A DNA stretch of 48,512 nucleotides from Candidatus Methylomirabilota bacterium (lineage in GTDB: Bacteria; Methylomirabilota; Methylomirabilia; Rokubacteriales; CSP1-6), in contig DASYVT010000183.1 of NCBI GenBank assembly GCA_035936835.1, positions 1 through 48,512 of the forward strand, given 5' to 3'. The notes beneath the pieces were generated by a model that saw nothing but the letters and a program-made list of their open reading frames with translations, did no database searches and was not told the origin of the DNA. The position numbers and the translations under genes are program-made. This document shows positions 16,134 to 24,744 of this stretch, piece after piece (positions within the stretch are counted from its first letter, which is position 1; each line of letters begins with the position of its first letter).

Positions 16134-17027
16134 GTGGCCACCGCGACCCGGGGGCAGGACCTTCTATCGTCAGAGTTCCTGACGCGGCTCGAGCGGCTGG
16201 CGCTCGTCTCGCGCCGCGCCTTCCGCGGCCGGGCGCGCGGCGAGCGCAAGAGCCCGCGCAAGGGCATGAGCGTCGAGTTCTCCGACTACCGGCAGTACGG
16301 CGTCGGTGACGACCTGCGCTACGTCGACTGGAATATCTACGGCCGCCTGGACCGCCTCTATCTCAAGCTCTTCGTCGACGAGGAAGACCTCTGCCTCCAC
16401 CTCCTCCTCGACGGCTCGAACTCCATGAGCTTCGGCGAGCCGTCCAAGCTCCGCTACGCCGCCCGGCTCGCCGCGGCTCTCGGCTTCGTGGGCCTCGTCA
16501 ACCTCGAGCGGGTGGGCGTGGCGGTCGTGCGCGATCGCATGGCCGAGGGCTGGAGCCCCACGCGCGGCCGCGGGCAGTTCCTCTCGCTCCTCGACTTCGC
16601 TGGGAGGCTTCGTGCGGGCGGCCCGACCGGGCTCAGCGAGGGCTTGGCCGCCTACGCGCTCCGCTCGCGCGAGGCGGGCGTGGCCGTGCTGATCTCCGAT
16701 CTGCTGGATCCGGCGGGCTACGAGCGCGGGCTCAAGGCGCTGCTCGAGCGCGGCTTCGACGTCCACGTGATCCACGTCCTGGCGCCCGAGGAAGTGGATC
16801 CGATCCTCGCGGGGGACCTGCGGTTGACGGATGCCGAGACGGGCGAGGTGCGTGACCTGACCATGGACGGCGAGGCGATGGGCGACTACCGCCAGAGGCT
16901 CGGAGAGTTCCTTGCGCGCGCCGAGAGCTTCTGCCGCGCGAATGAAATCACCTACCATCGCGTCACGATCGACACGCCGGTGGAGGAGATGGTCCTGCGC
17001 CAGCTCAAGGGGCTCCTGCTCGCATGA
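16134..17027 (+). CDS. DUF58 domain-containing protein (VWA-like fold)
   Basis: The 297-residue protein is a DUF58 family member. It has GMSVEFSDYRQYGVGDDLRYVDWNIYGRLDRLYLKLF in the first third, followed by LLLDGSNSMSFGEPSK. The DGSNS motif is a metal-ion-dependent-adhesion-like (DxSxS) site near residue 97. Family members are the regular partner of MoxR. The start is GTG at 16134, three bases after the previous stop. Its own stop overlaps the ATG of the giant VWA gene by four bases (ATGA), so the three genes are translationally coupled. Confidence 0.9.
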   Translation: MATATRGQDLLSSEFLTRLERLALVSRRAFRGRARGERKSPRKGMSVEFSDYRQYGVGDDLRYVDWNIYGRLDRLYLKLFVDEEDLCLHLLLDGSNSMSFGEPSKLRYAARLAAALGFVGLVNLERVGVAVVRDRMAEGWSPTRGRGQFLSLLDFAGRLRAGGPTGLSEGLAAYALRSREAGVAVLISDLLDPAGYERGLKALLERGFDVHVIHVLAPEEVDPILAGDLRLTDAETGEVRDLTMDGEAMGDYRQRLGEFLARAESFCRANEITYHRVTIDTPVEEMVLRQLKGLLLA

Positions 17028-20000
17028 GCTTCCTCTCGCCGCTCGCGCTGCTCGTCGGGGCACTGTCAGTCCCGCTCCTGCTCCTGTACTTCCTCAAGGT
17101 GCGGCGCCACCAGGCGATGGTGTCGAGCCTTCTCCTCTGGAACCCGGCGCTGCGCGATCGCGAGGCCTCGACCTTCTTCCAGCGGCTGCAGCGCGACCCG
17201 CTGCTGATCTTGCAATTGCTGGCGCTGCTCGCCCTGGCCCTGGCTCTTGCGCGCCCCGCGGTGACCGTGATGGGCCACGGCGCCAAGCGCATCGTCGTCG
17301 TCCTCGACACCTCGGCCTCGATGAAGGCGACGGATGTCTCGCCGTCGCGCTTCGTCCGGGCCCAGCGCGAGGCCGTCGCCATGGTCAACGGGCTGGGCGC
17401 GGGCGCCGAGGTCATGGTCATCGAGGCGGGTGTCCAGCCGCGCGTCCTGGCGCCCTTCGGCCACGACCGGGAGCAAACGCTGGCCGCGATCCGGAACGCG
17501 CACGCGCGGGATCTGCCCAACAGGCTCGGCGAGGCCGTCCGCACCGCGCGCGCCCTGGTCGGGCAGGACGCGCGGGCCGAGATCCACGTCTTCACCGACG
17601 GCGCCCATCCGGCCGCGCTCCGCGGCCAGGCCGACGACGTCCGCGTGCGGTGGGTCGGCGTGGGCCAGCGGGGGCGCAACGTCGCCATCACCAGCCTTGC
17701 GGTGCGCCGCAACTACATCGGCGCCTTCGACTCGCAGGCCTTCGTGTCGTTCGCCAACTTCTCGGACCAGGCTGAGAGCTTCGGGTTCTCGCTGACGATC
17801 GACGGCGACGTGGTGGCCGAGAAGACGCTGACGCTCGACCCGCAGGTGCGGCGCGCCGTCGTGCTGCCCTTCTCCCACGCGGGGGGCGGGGTGCTGCGCG
17901 CGCGGCTCACCCTCTCGGACGATCTTTCGGCTGACGATGCCGCCTACGCCGTCATCGCGCCGGCGCGCACGATCCGGGTGCTCCTGGTCAGCCCGGGCAA
18001 CCTCTTTCTCGAGAAGGAGCTGTCAACCGACCCGCAGGTGAAGCTCGAGGTGCGCAAGCCCGACGCGTACCAGGGCGGCATGGAAGGTTTCGACGTCGTC
18101 GTGCTCGACAGCGTCAGCCCGCCGCGGATCGGCAGCGGGCGCTTCGTGCTCGTCAACACGTCGCCGCCCGACGTGCCGTTGGAAGTCCTGGGCCGGCTCG
18201 AGTCGCCGGTGATCATGGACTGGGACCGGAGCCACCCCATCATGCGCCAGGTGGACTTCGCCAAGGTCGCCATCGAGGACGCGCTGCGCGTGCGGCCGTT
18301 GGCGGCCGGCAAGACCCTGGTCGAAGCGGTGGGCGGGCCGATCGTCTATCTCCTCGAGGAGCCGAATCGCAAGGCCGTCTTCTTCGGCTTTGATCTCTTC
18401 CGCTCCGACCTGCCGCTGCGCGTCGCCTTCCCGGTCATGATGTCCAGGGCGCTCCGGTGGCTGCACCCGGCCGACCTCGACCAGGCCAGCCTCTCGCTCC
18501 AGACCGGCCAGCCGATCCTGCTCCCCGTCGAGCACGGCGTCACCACGGCCACGGTCAGGACGCCGTCGGGCCGGAGCGTGCGCGCCCAGGTGACCCGCGG
18601 CGTGATCAGCTTCACGGAGACGGACGAGGTCGGGGTCTACACGGTGGCGACCTCGCGCGGAGAGACCAAGATCGCCGTCAACCTCTTCAACCCCGACGAG
18701 TCGGAGCTCCATCCCAAGCCGTTGCCGAGCTTTGTGGAGGGCGCACGGCCCGACACGGCGCCCGTTCCCATCCTGCGCGAGCTCTGGCAGTTCGTCGCGG
18801 CGCTGGCGGTCCTCCTCCTGGCGCTCGAGGGCTTCCTTTACTGGCGCCGGCAGACAGCGGGCCGGCTCGGCGTGCCCCACAACGTCGGCGATCGATGGGC
18901 GCTGGGGCTGCGCTGCGTGCTGGTCGCTTTCGTGCTGCTGGCGTTGGTGAGACCGACCGTGCCGCGCTGGGTGGACCGTTTGAACGTCGTCTTTCTGCTG
19001 GACGTCTCGGACAGCGTGAGCCTGGCGGCCCGCGAGAGCGCGTTCCGCTTCGCGGCGCAGTCGGCGGGCGGCGCGCGGCCGGGAGACCAGGCGGGCGTCA
19101 TCGTCTTCGGCGAGGAAGCGGTGGTCGCCCAGCCGCTCAGGCCGGGCGGCAAGATCGACCGGCCCGAGGTGCAGGTCGGTGGGCGCGGCACCAACTTGGC
19201 GCAGGCGCTCCAGCTGGCGCTCGCTACGACGCCGCCCGGTCACGCGAACCGCTTCGTGCTTCTCTCCGACGGCCGCCAGAACGTCGGCAACGCGCTCGCG
19301 GTGGCGCAGGCCGCCAAGGACGCGGGCGCCGACATCTGGTACGTGCCCGCCCCGCTGACCTTCAAGCAGGAGGTGGTGGTCGAGTCCATGCTGTTGCCCC
19401 GCGAGGTCAAGTTCGGCGAGCCGTTCCAGGCCAAGGTCGTCGCCTGGAGCCAGGCCGAGACCCAGGGGCGGCTGTCCATGTTCCGAAACGGCGAGTTCCT
19501 GGGCTCGCAGGTCATCAAGCTCAACGCCGGCAAGAACGTGTTCGCCTACCGCCAGTCGCTCGAGCAGAGCGGGATCCATGTCTATCAGGCCGCGCTCGAT
19601 GTCGAGGGCGACATCATTGAAGAAAACAATCGCGCGGTCGGCACGGTGGTCGTGCGCGGCCGGCCACAGGTCTTGCTCGTCGAGAAGGACAAGAGCCAGG
19701 CCCAGGCCCTGACGGCCGCGCTCCGCGCCCAGCACATCGACGTGGAGCTGGTCGAGGCCGAGCGCATCCCCAAGGACGCCGCCGGTCTGCAGAAGTACGA
19801 CGGGATCATCCTCTCCAACGTGTCCTCGCTCAAGATGACGAAGAAGCAGATGGAAGGCATCCGCGACTACGTCCGTGAACAAGGCGGCGGCCTCATCATG
19901 CTGGGTGGCGAGGAAAGCTTTGGGCTGGGCGGCTACTACCGCACGCCGATCGAAGAGGCGCTGCCGGTGACGATGGAGGTCAAGCAGAAGGTGGAGATCC

Positions 20001-21424
20001 CGAGCCTGGCCGTCGTGCTCTCGATCGACCGCTCGGGCTCCATGGCCATGACGACGGACGACAAGGCGACCAAGCTCGACATCGCGAAGGAGGCCTCGCA
20101 CCTTGTCGTGGACCTGCTCGACGACCGTAACGAGGTCGGCGTCATGAGCTGGGACACCGAGTTCGTCTGGGACTCGCCGATCCGCCCGGCCCGCGACAAG
20201 CAGGCCATTCACCATGCCATCGCCACGATCAAGGCGGGGGGCGGCACCGACGGCTACCCGGGGCTCAAGGAGGCCTACCAGGTCCTGTACGACCGCCCGG
20301 CCCTGCTCAAACACGTCATCTTCCTCTCCGACGGGCAGATGACGCGCGGCGACTTCGCCGGCCTTGTGCGGCGCATGACCAAGGACAAGATCACCGTGTC
20401 CACGGTCGCCATCGGCAAGGACGCCGACGTCCAGTTGATGGTGGACATCGCCAAGTGGGGGCGCGGGCGCTTCTACTACACGGACGAGGGCGCGACGGTG
20501 CCGCGCATCTTCACCCTCGAGACCCAGCTCGCTTCCAAGGCCTCGCTGGTCGAGCAGCCCTTCAAGGCGTCCGTCGCTTCGCCGGGGCACGAGGCCATAC
20601 AGGAGATCGACTGGAAAGAAGCGCCGCCTCTCGGCGGCTACGTCGCCACCACGCTCAAGGGCAATGCCGAGATGGTCCTCATGACCCACCAGGAGGACCC
20701 GCTGCTGGCCACGTGGCGCTACGGCCTGGGACGCTCCGTGGCCTTCACCTCGGACGCCAAGGGCAAGTGGGCCGTGCTCTGGCTGCGTTGGGGGGGCTTC
20801 AACAAGTTCTGGTCTCAGGTAACGCGGTGGACGCTCCGGACCGGCTCGCGCAGCGACACGGTGGCGACGGTCTCGCGCGTGGACGACACGGGCGAGGTGG
20901 TGGTGGACGCCATCGATAGCAAGGGCGAGTTCATCAATTTCCTCGACTCCCAGGTCGGCGTCGTGTCGCCCGACAAGCAGCGCACCGTGGTGGAGCTCGA
21001 GCAGATCGGCCCCGGCCGGTACCGCGGGCGTTTCCTGGCGTCCCAGGAGGGCGTCTACCTCGTCGGCATGGCGCAGCGCAAGGGCGACCAGATAGTCGGC
21101 TCGCAGCTGGCGGGGCTGGTGGTACCCTACGCCCAGGAGTTCCGGGACTTGGGCGTGGACGAGACATTCCTCAGGGAGATCTCGGAGCTGACGGGCGGTG
21201 GCCCGGTCGGCCAGCCGCGCGACGTCTTCCTGCAGAGCCGCCGGAAGTCCCGTCTCACGCTGGACCTGTGGCCGTGGCTACTTGGCGCCGCCGCGATCCT
21301 GCTGGTGCCCGACATTGCGCTCAGGCGTATCGGCCCTGGCGCCTTCGGGCGGGTGGTGACCCGTCTCAAGACCATACGGCTGGGACAAGGAGGGCGAGGC
21401 CGTGACACGAGCCGAACGACCTAG
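17024..21424 (+). CDS. Giant fused BatA-like plus VWA/glutamine-amidotransferase-like membrane protein with three VWA domains
   Basis: At 1466 residues this is about twice the usual length. The first half is BatA-like: helices near residues 3-24 and 60-80, then a VWA domain with DTSAS at about residue 94. A membrane segment near residues 585-605 and another near 625-645 start the second half. That half has a VWA domain with DVSDS at about 660 and a second with DRSGS at about 1002. A class I glutamine-amidotransferase-like segment (YDGIILSNVSSL, GGGLIMLGGEESFGLGGYY) lies between. A final helix lies near 1410-1430. The protein should sit in the inner membrane as the VWA client or partner of MoxR. 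It overlaps the next gene by 23 bases. Confidence 0.85.
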   Translation: MSFLSPLALLVGALSVPLLLLYFLKVRRHQAMVSSLLLWNPALRDREASTFFQRLQRDPLLILQLLALLALALALARPAVTVMGHGAKRIVVVLDTSASMKATDVSPSRFVRAQREAVAMVNGLGAGAEVMVIEAGVQPRVLAPFGHDREQTLAAIRNAHARDLPNRLGEAVRTARALVGQDARAEIHVFTDGAHPAALRGQADDVRVRWVGVGQRGRNVAITSLAVRRNYIGAFDSQAFVSFANFSDQAESFGFSLTIDGDVVAEKTLTLDPQVRRAVVLPFSHAGGGVLRARLTLSDDLSADDAAYAVIAPARTIRVLLVSPGNLFLEKELSTDPQVKLEVRKPDAYQGGMEGFDVVVLDSVSPPRIGSGRFVLVNTSPPDVPLEVLGRLESPVIMDWDRSHPIMRQVDFAKVAIEDALRVRPLAAGKTLVEAVGGPIVYLLEEPNRKAVFFGFDLFRSDLPLRVAFPVMMSRALRWLHPADLDQASLSLQTGQPILLPVEHGVTTATVRTPSGRSVRAQVTRGVISFTETDEVGVYTVATSRGETKIAVNLFNPDESELHPKPLPSFVEGARPDTAPVPILRELWQFVAALAVLLLALEGFLYWRRQTAGRLGVPHNVGDRWALGLRCVLVAFVLLALVRPTVPRWVDRLNVVFLLDVSDSVSLAARESAFRFAAQSAGGARPGDQAGVIVFGEEAVVAQPLRPGGKIDRPEVQVGGRGTNLAQALQLALATTPPGHANRFVLLSDGRQNVGNALAVAQAAKDAGADIWYVPAPLTFKQEVVVESMLLPREVKFGEPFQAKVVAWSQAETQGRLSMFRNGEFLGSQVIKLNAGKNVFAYRQSLEQSGIHVYQAALDVEGDIIEENNRAVGTVVVRGRPQVLLVEKDKSQAQALTAALRAQHIDVELVEAERIPKDAAGLQKYDGIILSNVSSLKMTKKQMEGIRDYVREQGGGLIMLGGEESFGLGGYYRTPIEEALPVTMEVKQKVEIPSLAVVLSIDRSGSMAMTTDDKATKLDIAKEASHLVVDLLDDRNEVGVMSWDTEFVWDSPIRPARDKQAIHHAIATIKAGGGTDGYPGLKEAYQVLYDRPALLKHVIFLSDGQMTRGDFAGLVRRMTKDKITVSTVAIGKDADVQLMVDIAKWGRGRFYYTDEGATVPRIFTLETQLASKASLVEQPFKASVASPGHEAIQEIDWKEAPPLGGYVATTLKGNAEMVLMTHQEDPLLATWRYGLGRSVAFTSDAKGKWAVLWLRWGGFNKFWSQVTRWTLRTGSRSDTVATVSRVDDTGEVVVDAIDSKGEFINFLDSQVGVVSPDKQRTVVELEQIGPGRYRGRFLASQEGVYLVGMAQRKGDQIVGSQLAGLVVPYAQEFRDLGVDETFLREISELTGGGPVGQPRDVFLQSRRKSRLTLDLWPWLLGAAAILLVPDIALRRIGPGAFGRVVTRLKTIRLGQGGRGRDTSRTT

Positions 21425-22781
21425 CGCGATCATCCGTATCGCCTGCATCGTGCTGCTCACGGCCGCGCTCCCGTCCGCCGCGTTGGCCCAGACTGCCGGG
21501 CCTGGCACGGCGACGAAGGTCAGGAGCGTGCTCATCCTGCCCTACGCCACGACGGACCTTGCCCGCGACGAGCAGTGGCTGGGTGAGGCCGCGGCGCAGG
21601 CGGTCATGAACGCCTTCCGCCAGGTGCCGGGGATCATTCAGGTGGACCGTGCGCGGCTGAAGACCTTGCCCCAGCCCGAGTCGTGGAACGAGCCCTCCGC
21701 GGTGGCGGCGGCCCGCACCGTGCGCGCCGATGTCGCGATCCTCGGGGAAGTGCGCCGCTCGGGCGGCGACCTCGTCTTCCTGGGCCGCTGGGTCGAGTTC
21801 CACGGCGAGCGCGTGGACCGTGGCCAGCTGGACGCCATCCCCGTCCCCGAGGGCGGACTGCCCGAGCGGCTGCGGAGCCTGCCGACCGCCTATGCGAAGG
21901 CGATCAAGATCTCCGCGACGGAGCCCGAGGCGGCGCGCATGCAGAAGTGGGCGGTAGGGACGGTCTCGCCCAAGGCCTGGGAGGCCTACGTACGCGGGCG
22001 CATCGCCGCCGAGCGAGGCACCGCGGACGGCAACGAGGCCGCCGTCGACTCCCTGAGCCGCGCCATCGAAGCGGACGCCCAGTTCGTCCTCGCCCAGTAC
22101 GCGCGCGCCACGGTGCACCAGACGCTCGGCAACCGCTGGAAGGCGTCGGCGGACTTCCGCGCGTCCGCCCAAATGGACCCGACCTTCCCCGAGTCCTACA
22201 AGGGGCTGGGCGATCTCTACCTCACGGCGCCGCGGCGGCTCTTCGACGAAGCTGTCGGGGCCTACGAGAAGGCCATCGACCTGCGCCCGTTCTACGCCGA
22301 GGCCTATGTCGGGCTCGGCGACGCCAAGGCGGCCAAGGGCGACGTGGACGGCGCCATCGGCGCCTATCAGAAGGCGCTGGTTCACAACCCGCTCTCCGGC
22401 AAGGTCTTCGCGAGCCTCGGCAAGATCTACTATTCGGAGAAAGAGCTCTACTACGAGTCGGTGCAGGCCTACAAGAAGGCCGTGGACCTTGACCCCATCA
22501 ACACCGAGGCGCGGATGGGGCTGGCCGAGGTCTACGAGGACAAGGGCCTCTACCAGGAGGCCATCGGCGAGTACCGGAAGGTCGTAGAGCTCGACGCCAA
22601 AAACAGCGGGGCGCTCTACAACCTGGCGCTGGTCTACGAGCGCGTGGATGCGAAGGAGTCGATCGCCCTGTGGGAGCGTTACATCGAGCTGGCGGGTCCG
22701 CAGCCCACGGAGAAGGACTGGGTGGACGTCGCCAAGCTCCACCTGCGCAAGCTCAAGAGTCAGTTCGACAAGGGAAAGTAG
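21402..22781 (+). CDS. Exported tetratricopeptide-repeat protein
   Basis: This 459-residue protein has a Sec signal peptide (hydrophobic IACIVLLTAALPSAALAQ, cleavage near residue 30). An N-terminal domain resembling TolB/FlgO-type ATP-independent folds follows (VRSVLILPYATTDLARDEQWLGEAAAQAVMNAF). About six TPR units fill residues 190-430, for example AYVGLGDAKAAKGDVDGAIGAYQKAL and GLAEVYEDKGLYQEAIGEYRKVVEL. The GTG start at 21402 lies inside the end of the VWA gene. It is the last gene of the MoxR operon, like the TPR protein BatB/BatC partners, and probably scaffolds the complex in the periplasm. Confidence 0.82.
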   Translation: MTRAERPSAIIRIACIVLLTAALPSAALAQTAGPGTATKVRSVLILPYATTDLARDEQWLGEAAAQAVMNAFRQVPGIIQVDRARLKTLPQPESWNEPSAVAAARTVRADVAILGEVRRSGGDLVFLGRWVEFHGERVDRGQLDAIPVPEGGLPERLRSLPTAYAKAIKISATEPEAARMQKWAVGTVSPKAWEAYVRGRIAAERGTADGNEAAVDSLSRAIEADAQFVLAQYARATVHQTLGNRWKASADFRASAQMDPTFPESYKGLGDLYLTAPRRLFDEAVGAYEKAIDLRPFYAEAYVGLGDAKAAKGDVDGAIGAYQKALVHNPLSGKVFASLGKIYYSEKELYYESVQAYKKAVDLDPINTEARMGLAEVYEDKGLYQEAIGEYRKVVELDAKNSGALYNLALVYERVDAKESIALWERYIELAGPQPTEKDWVDVAKLHLRKLKSQFDKGK

Positions 22782-22790
22782 GGTAGGGCC

Positions 22791-22825
22791 GGGCGCGGGT
22801 CGCCTGATCTGCCCAGTCCGCGCCC
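22791..22825. terminator. Bidirectional hairpin between convergent genes
   Basis: GGGCGCGG (22791-22798) pairs perfectly with CCGCGCCC (22818-22825), with a 19-base loop. It lies between the stop of the TPR gene and the stop of the minus-strand glutaredoxin gene. No T-run is present. Confidence 0.35.
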
Positions 22826-22836
22826 CGCAGCGCTCC

Positions 22837-23076
22837 TCAAATTCCGAGGAGGGCTTTGAGCGCGGGCTTGTCGAAGCCGCGGACGACCTGATCGTCCACC
22901 AGGATCACCGGCACCGTCATCTGACCCGTCAGTCTCACCAAGTCCTCACGCGCCTGCGGGTCCGCCATCACGTTAATTTCCTCGAAGGGCACGTTCTGAG
23001 ACGAAAGAAACTCTTTCGCCGCCTTGCAAGGGCCTCAGGTGGGGCTCGAGTAGACGACGACATGGTGCTCGCTCAT
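22837..23076 (-). CDS. Selenocysteine-containing glutaredoxin-like protein (UxxC active site)
   Basis: On the minus strand an ATG at 23076 with GGAGGGGG just upstream opens a frame: HHVVVYSSPT, then TGA at 23037-23035, then GPCKAAKEFL. Read as selenocysteine, the protein is 79 residues with U14-G-P-C17, exactly where glutaredoxins and NrdH have CxxC. The rest is canonical: beta strand VPFEEINV, the cis-Pro TVPVILVDDQVVRGF, and a C-terminal helix ending LLGI. A hairpin follows the UGA at the right distance. It would act as a thiol-disulfide reductase in the cytoplasm. A disrupted CxxC gene is the alternative, but frame conservation on both sides argues against decay. Confidence 0.87.
23002..23018 (-). 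other. SECIS-like hairpin for the glutaredoxin UGA
   Basis: In minus-strand sense, CGAAAG (23018-23013), a loop AGTTT and CTTTCG (23007-23002) form a perfect 6-bp stem. The stem begins 17 bases after the UGA and the loop is 23-27 bases downstream, the usual window for bacterial SECIS elements. Confidence 0.6.
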
Positions 23077-23128
23077 GGTTCCCCCTCCTTGCCTTGAGGC
23101 TAACACGTCGCGCAAGAACCCGGGAACC

Positions 23129-23157
23129 TTGACTTGGGAGGCCGGCTTCCCTAAGGT
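23129..23157 (+). promoter_or_regulatory. Promoter of the galT-like gene
   Basis: TTGACT (23129-23134), a 17-base spacer and TAAGGT (23152-23157) lie 10 bases before the ATG at 23168. No Shine-Dalgarno is present, so the transcript is probably leaderless or nearly so. Confidence 0.6.
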
Positions 23158-23167
23158 GGCTTAGAAC

Positions 23168-24154
23168 ATGAGTGATCTCCGGAAAGACCCCACCCGGGGC
23201 CATTGGGTGCTGGTGCGGCCCGCGGGCGAGGCGCCCCCTGCCAGTGGCGACTGCCCATTCTGTCCCGGCAGCGAGTCCCGCACGCCGCCGGAGATTATCG
23301 CCTACCGCAAGGACGGCTCCGCGCCGGACGGGCCCGGGTGGAGCGTGCGCGTCGTACCTGAGATCGATCCCTACTTCCGCGTTGAGCGCGACGTTGGGCG
23401 CGAAGGCGTGGGTCTCTACGACAAGGTCCCTCCGCGCGGGGCAACCGAGCTCATCATCGAGAGCCCAGAGCACGATCTCACGCCGGCGGGAATGGACGAG
23501 GCGCGGTGGGAACAGGTCCTGTGGATGTACCGCGACCGGCTGCGCGACCTTAAGAAGGACCCGGCCATCCGCGACATTCTGATCACGCGGCTCTACAAGA
23601 AGCCCGGCTCCCGCATCAGCCACCCGTACTCCCGTGTAGTCGCCGTCCCTGTCATCTTCGACGACGTGCGTCGCCAGCTCATCCAGTGCCGCGAGTACTA
23701 CGAGTACAAGCGACGCTGTGTCTTCTGCGACGTTATCCGCCAGGAGGTGTCCGACGGGGAGCGCGTCATCCGCCTGACGCCCCATTTCGTCGCGCTCGTG
23801 CCCTATGCGGCCCGCTCGCCCTACGAGGCCTGGATCCTGCCGCGACAGCACGCCTGCGCCTTCGAGCAGGCGCTCACACCCGACGCCGTGGCGGATCTGG
23901 CGGCCTTGCTGCGTGGCCACTTCAGGACGCTGGCCTCGCTCCCGGATGATCCCTCCTTCGAGATGGTGCTCTATACCGCCCCCAACCAGGCGGCCAAGCT
24001 CCTGCCGGGCGAGTGGTCCACCATTGCGGAGGACTACCACTGGCATCTCGAGATCACACCCTCGCCGGATCGCCTCAGCCGAATCGGCGGGATCCACGTC
24101 AATGACCTGCCCCCAGAGGAGGCCGCGCGACGGCTGAGAGAGGCCTGGGTCTGA
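23168..24154 (+). CDS. Galactose-1-phosphate uridylyltransferase-like protein with altered HxH site
   Basis: The 328-residue protein has the two-domain HIT-type fold of GalT. It shows DPTRGHWVLVRP at residues 7-18, the metal-type CPFCPG near residue 29, an internal CVFCDVI pair, and C-terminal YHWHLEITP. In genuine GalT the catalytic motif is HPHxQ and the second His carries the uridylyl group. Here residues 152-156 read HPYSR, so the nucleophilic His is Tyr and the Gln is Arg. It may be a phosphorylase or adenylyltransferase-type relative, or an inactive protein. It stands alone, without galK or galE. The start is fixed by the promoter 10 bases upstream. Confidence 0.8.
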   Translation: MSDLRKDPTRGHWVLVRPAGEAPPASGDCPFCPGSESRTPPEIIAYRKDGSAPDGPGWSVRVVPEIDPYFRVERDVGREGVGLYDKVPPRGATELIIESPEHDLTPAGMDEARWEQVLWMYRDRLRDLKKDPAIRDILITRLYKKPGSRISHPYSRVVAVPVIFDDVRRQLIQCREYYEYKRRCVFCDVIRQEVSDGERVIRLTPHFVALVPYAARSPYEAWILPRQHACAFEQALTPDAVADLAALLRGHFRTLASLPDDPSFEMVLYTAPNQAAKLLPGEWSTIAEDYHWHLEITPSPDRLSRIGGIHVNDLPPEEAARRLREAWV

Positions 24155-24210
24155 GCGTCTGGCCTGGCGGCAGTACAGGCCGTTCGTCCAAAAGAATCCA
24201 CGCTTAGGGC

Positions 24211-24239
24211 TTGACAGGGTAAGGTCCAGGTGCGAGACT
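24211..24239 (+). promoter_or_regulatory. Probable promoter of the isc operon
   Basis: TTGACA (24211-24216) is followed after 17 bases by GAGACT (24234-24239), a weaker -10 that keeps the conserved A and final T. The leader to the iscR ATG is about 50 bases and holds a good Shine-Dalgarno (GGAGGAG). Confidence 0.45.
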
Positions 24240-24254
24240 ACGACAATAACAGTC
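24236..24254. promoter_or_regulatory. Candidate Rrf2/IscR operator overlapping the isc promoter
   Basis: GACT (24236-24239) and AGTC (24251-24254) form an inverted repeat across the -10 and start region. IscR type 1 sites have GACT and AGTC half-sites too, but spaced 5 bases apart rather than 11, so this is only a candidate for autorepression by the IscR-like protein. Confidence 0.3.
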
Positions 24255-24293
24255 GGAGATGGATTTGGTCGGATATAGGAGGAGCGGGACGGC

Positions 24294-24734
24294 ATGTTGA
24301 GGTTCACAAAGCGGGCTGACTACGGGCTCATGGCGATGCACTACATCGCCGACCACGGAGATGAGGGCGCGGTGAGCGCCAAGCGCATCGCCGAGGAATT
24401 CCACATCCCGGGCGAGCTATTGGCCAAGATCCTTCAGCGCCTCGCCAAGCACCGGCTCATCACGAGCCACAACGGCCCCAAGGGCGGTTACGTGCTGACG
24501 CGCCGGCCCGAGGCCATCACGGTCGGGCAGGTGGTGCGGGCCCTCGAGGGCCCGATCGAGATCGTCAGCTGCATGACCGATGGCGACGACTGCCCGCAGT
24601 ACTCGCGCTGCAACCTCCGCCGGCCGGTCCAGAAAATCCAGGCCAGCATCAGCCGTCTGCTCGACACCATGACGCTGTCCGAGCTTGCTTCAGACGGCTT
24701 CGTGCCCGTGGCCGAGCTGGTCACCACGACGTAG
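24294..24734 (+). CDS. iscR: IscR-like Rrf2-family iron-sulfur regulator
   Basis: The 146-residue protein begins MLRFTKRADYGLMAMHYIA and has the winged HTH of Rrf2 regulators (residues 25-70, with GPKGGYVLTR). It has three cysteines, C93, C100 and C106, in the cluster-binding loop (SCMTDGDDCPQYSRC). E. coli IscR uses C92, C98, C104 and His107. The spacing here is one residue longer between the first two, and no His follows the third. As first gene of the isc operon it probably senses iron-sulfur status and represses the operon. The ATG at 24294 follows GGAGGAG. Confidence 0.88.
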   Translation: MLRFTKRADYGLMAMHYIADHGDEGAVSAKRIAEEFHIPGELLAKILQRLAKHRLITSHNGPKGGYVLTRRPEAITVGQVVRALEGPIEIVSCMTDGDDCPQYSRCNLRRPVQKIQASISRLLDTMTLSELASDGFVPVAELVTTT

Positions 24735-24744
24735 GAGAAAGACG

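Noticed and set aside
18023-20689. 888-codon open frame antisense to the VWA giant
   Set aside because: The plus-strand protein has three VWA domains and operon context. The antisense frame has no recognisable domain and a biased composition.
22648-23097. 149-codon plus-strand frame across the glutaredoxin region
   Set aside because: It is Arg/Ser/His-rich without a fold. The minus strand carries a clear glutaredoxin once UGA is read as selenocysteine.
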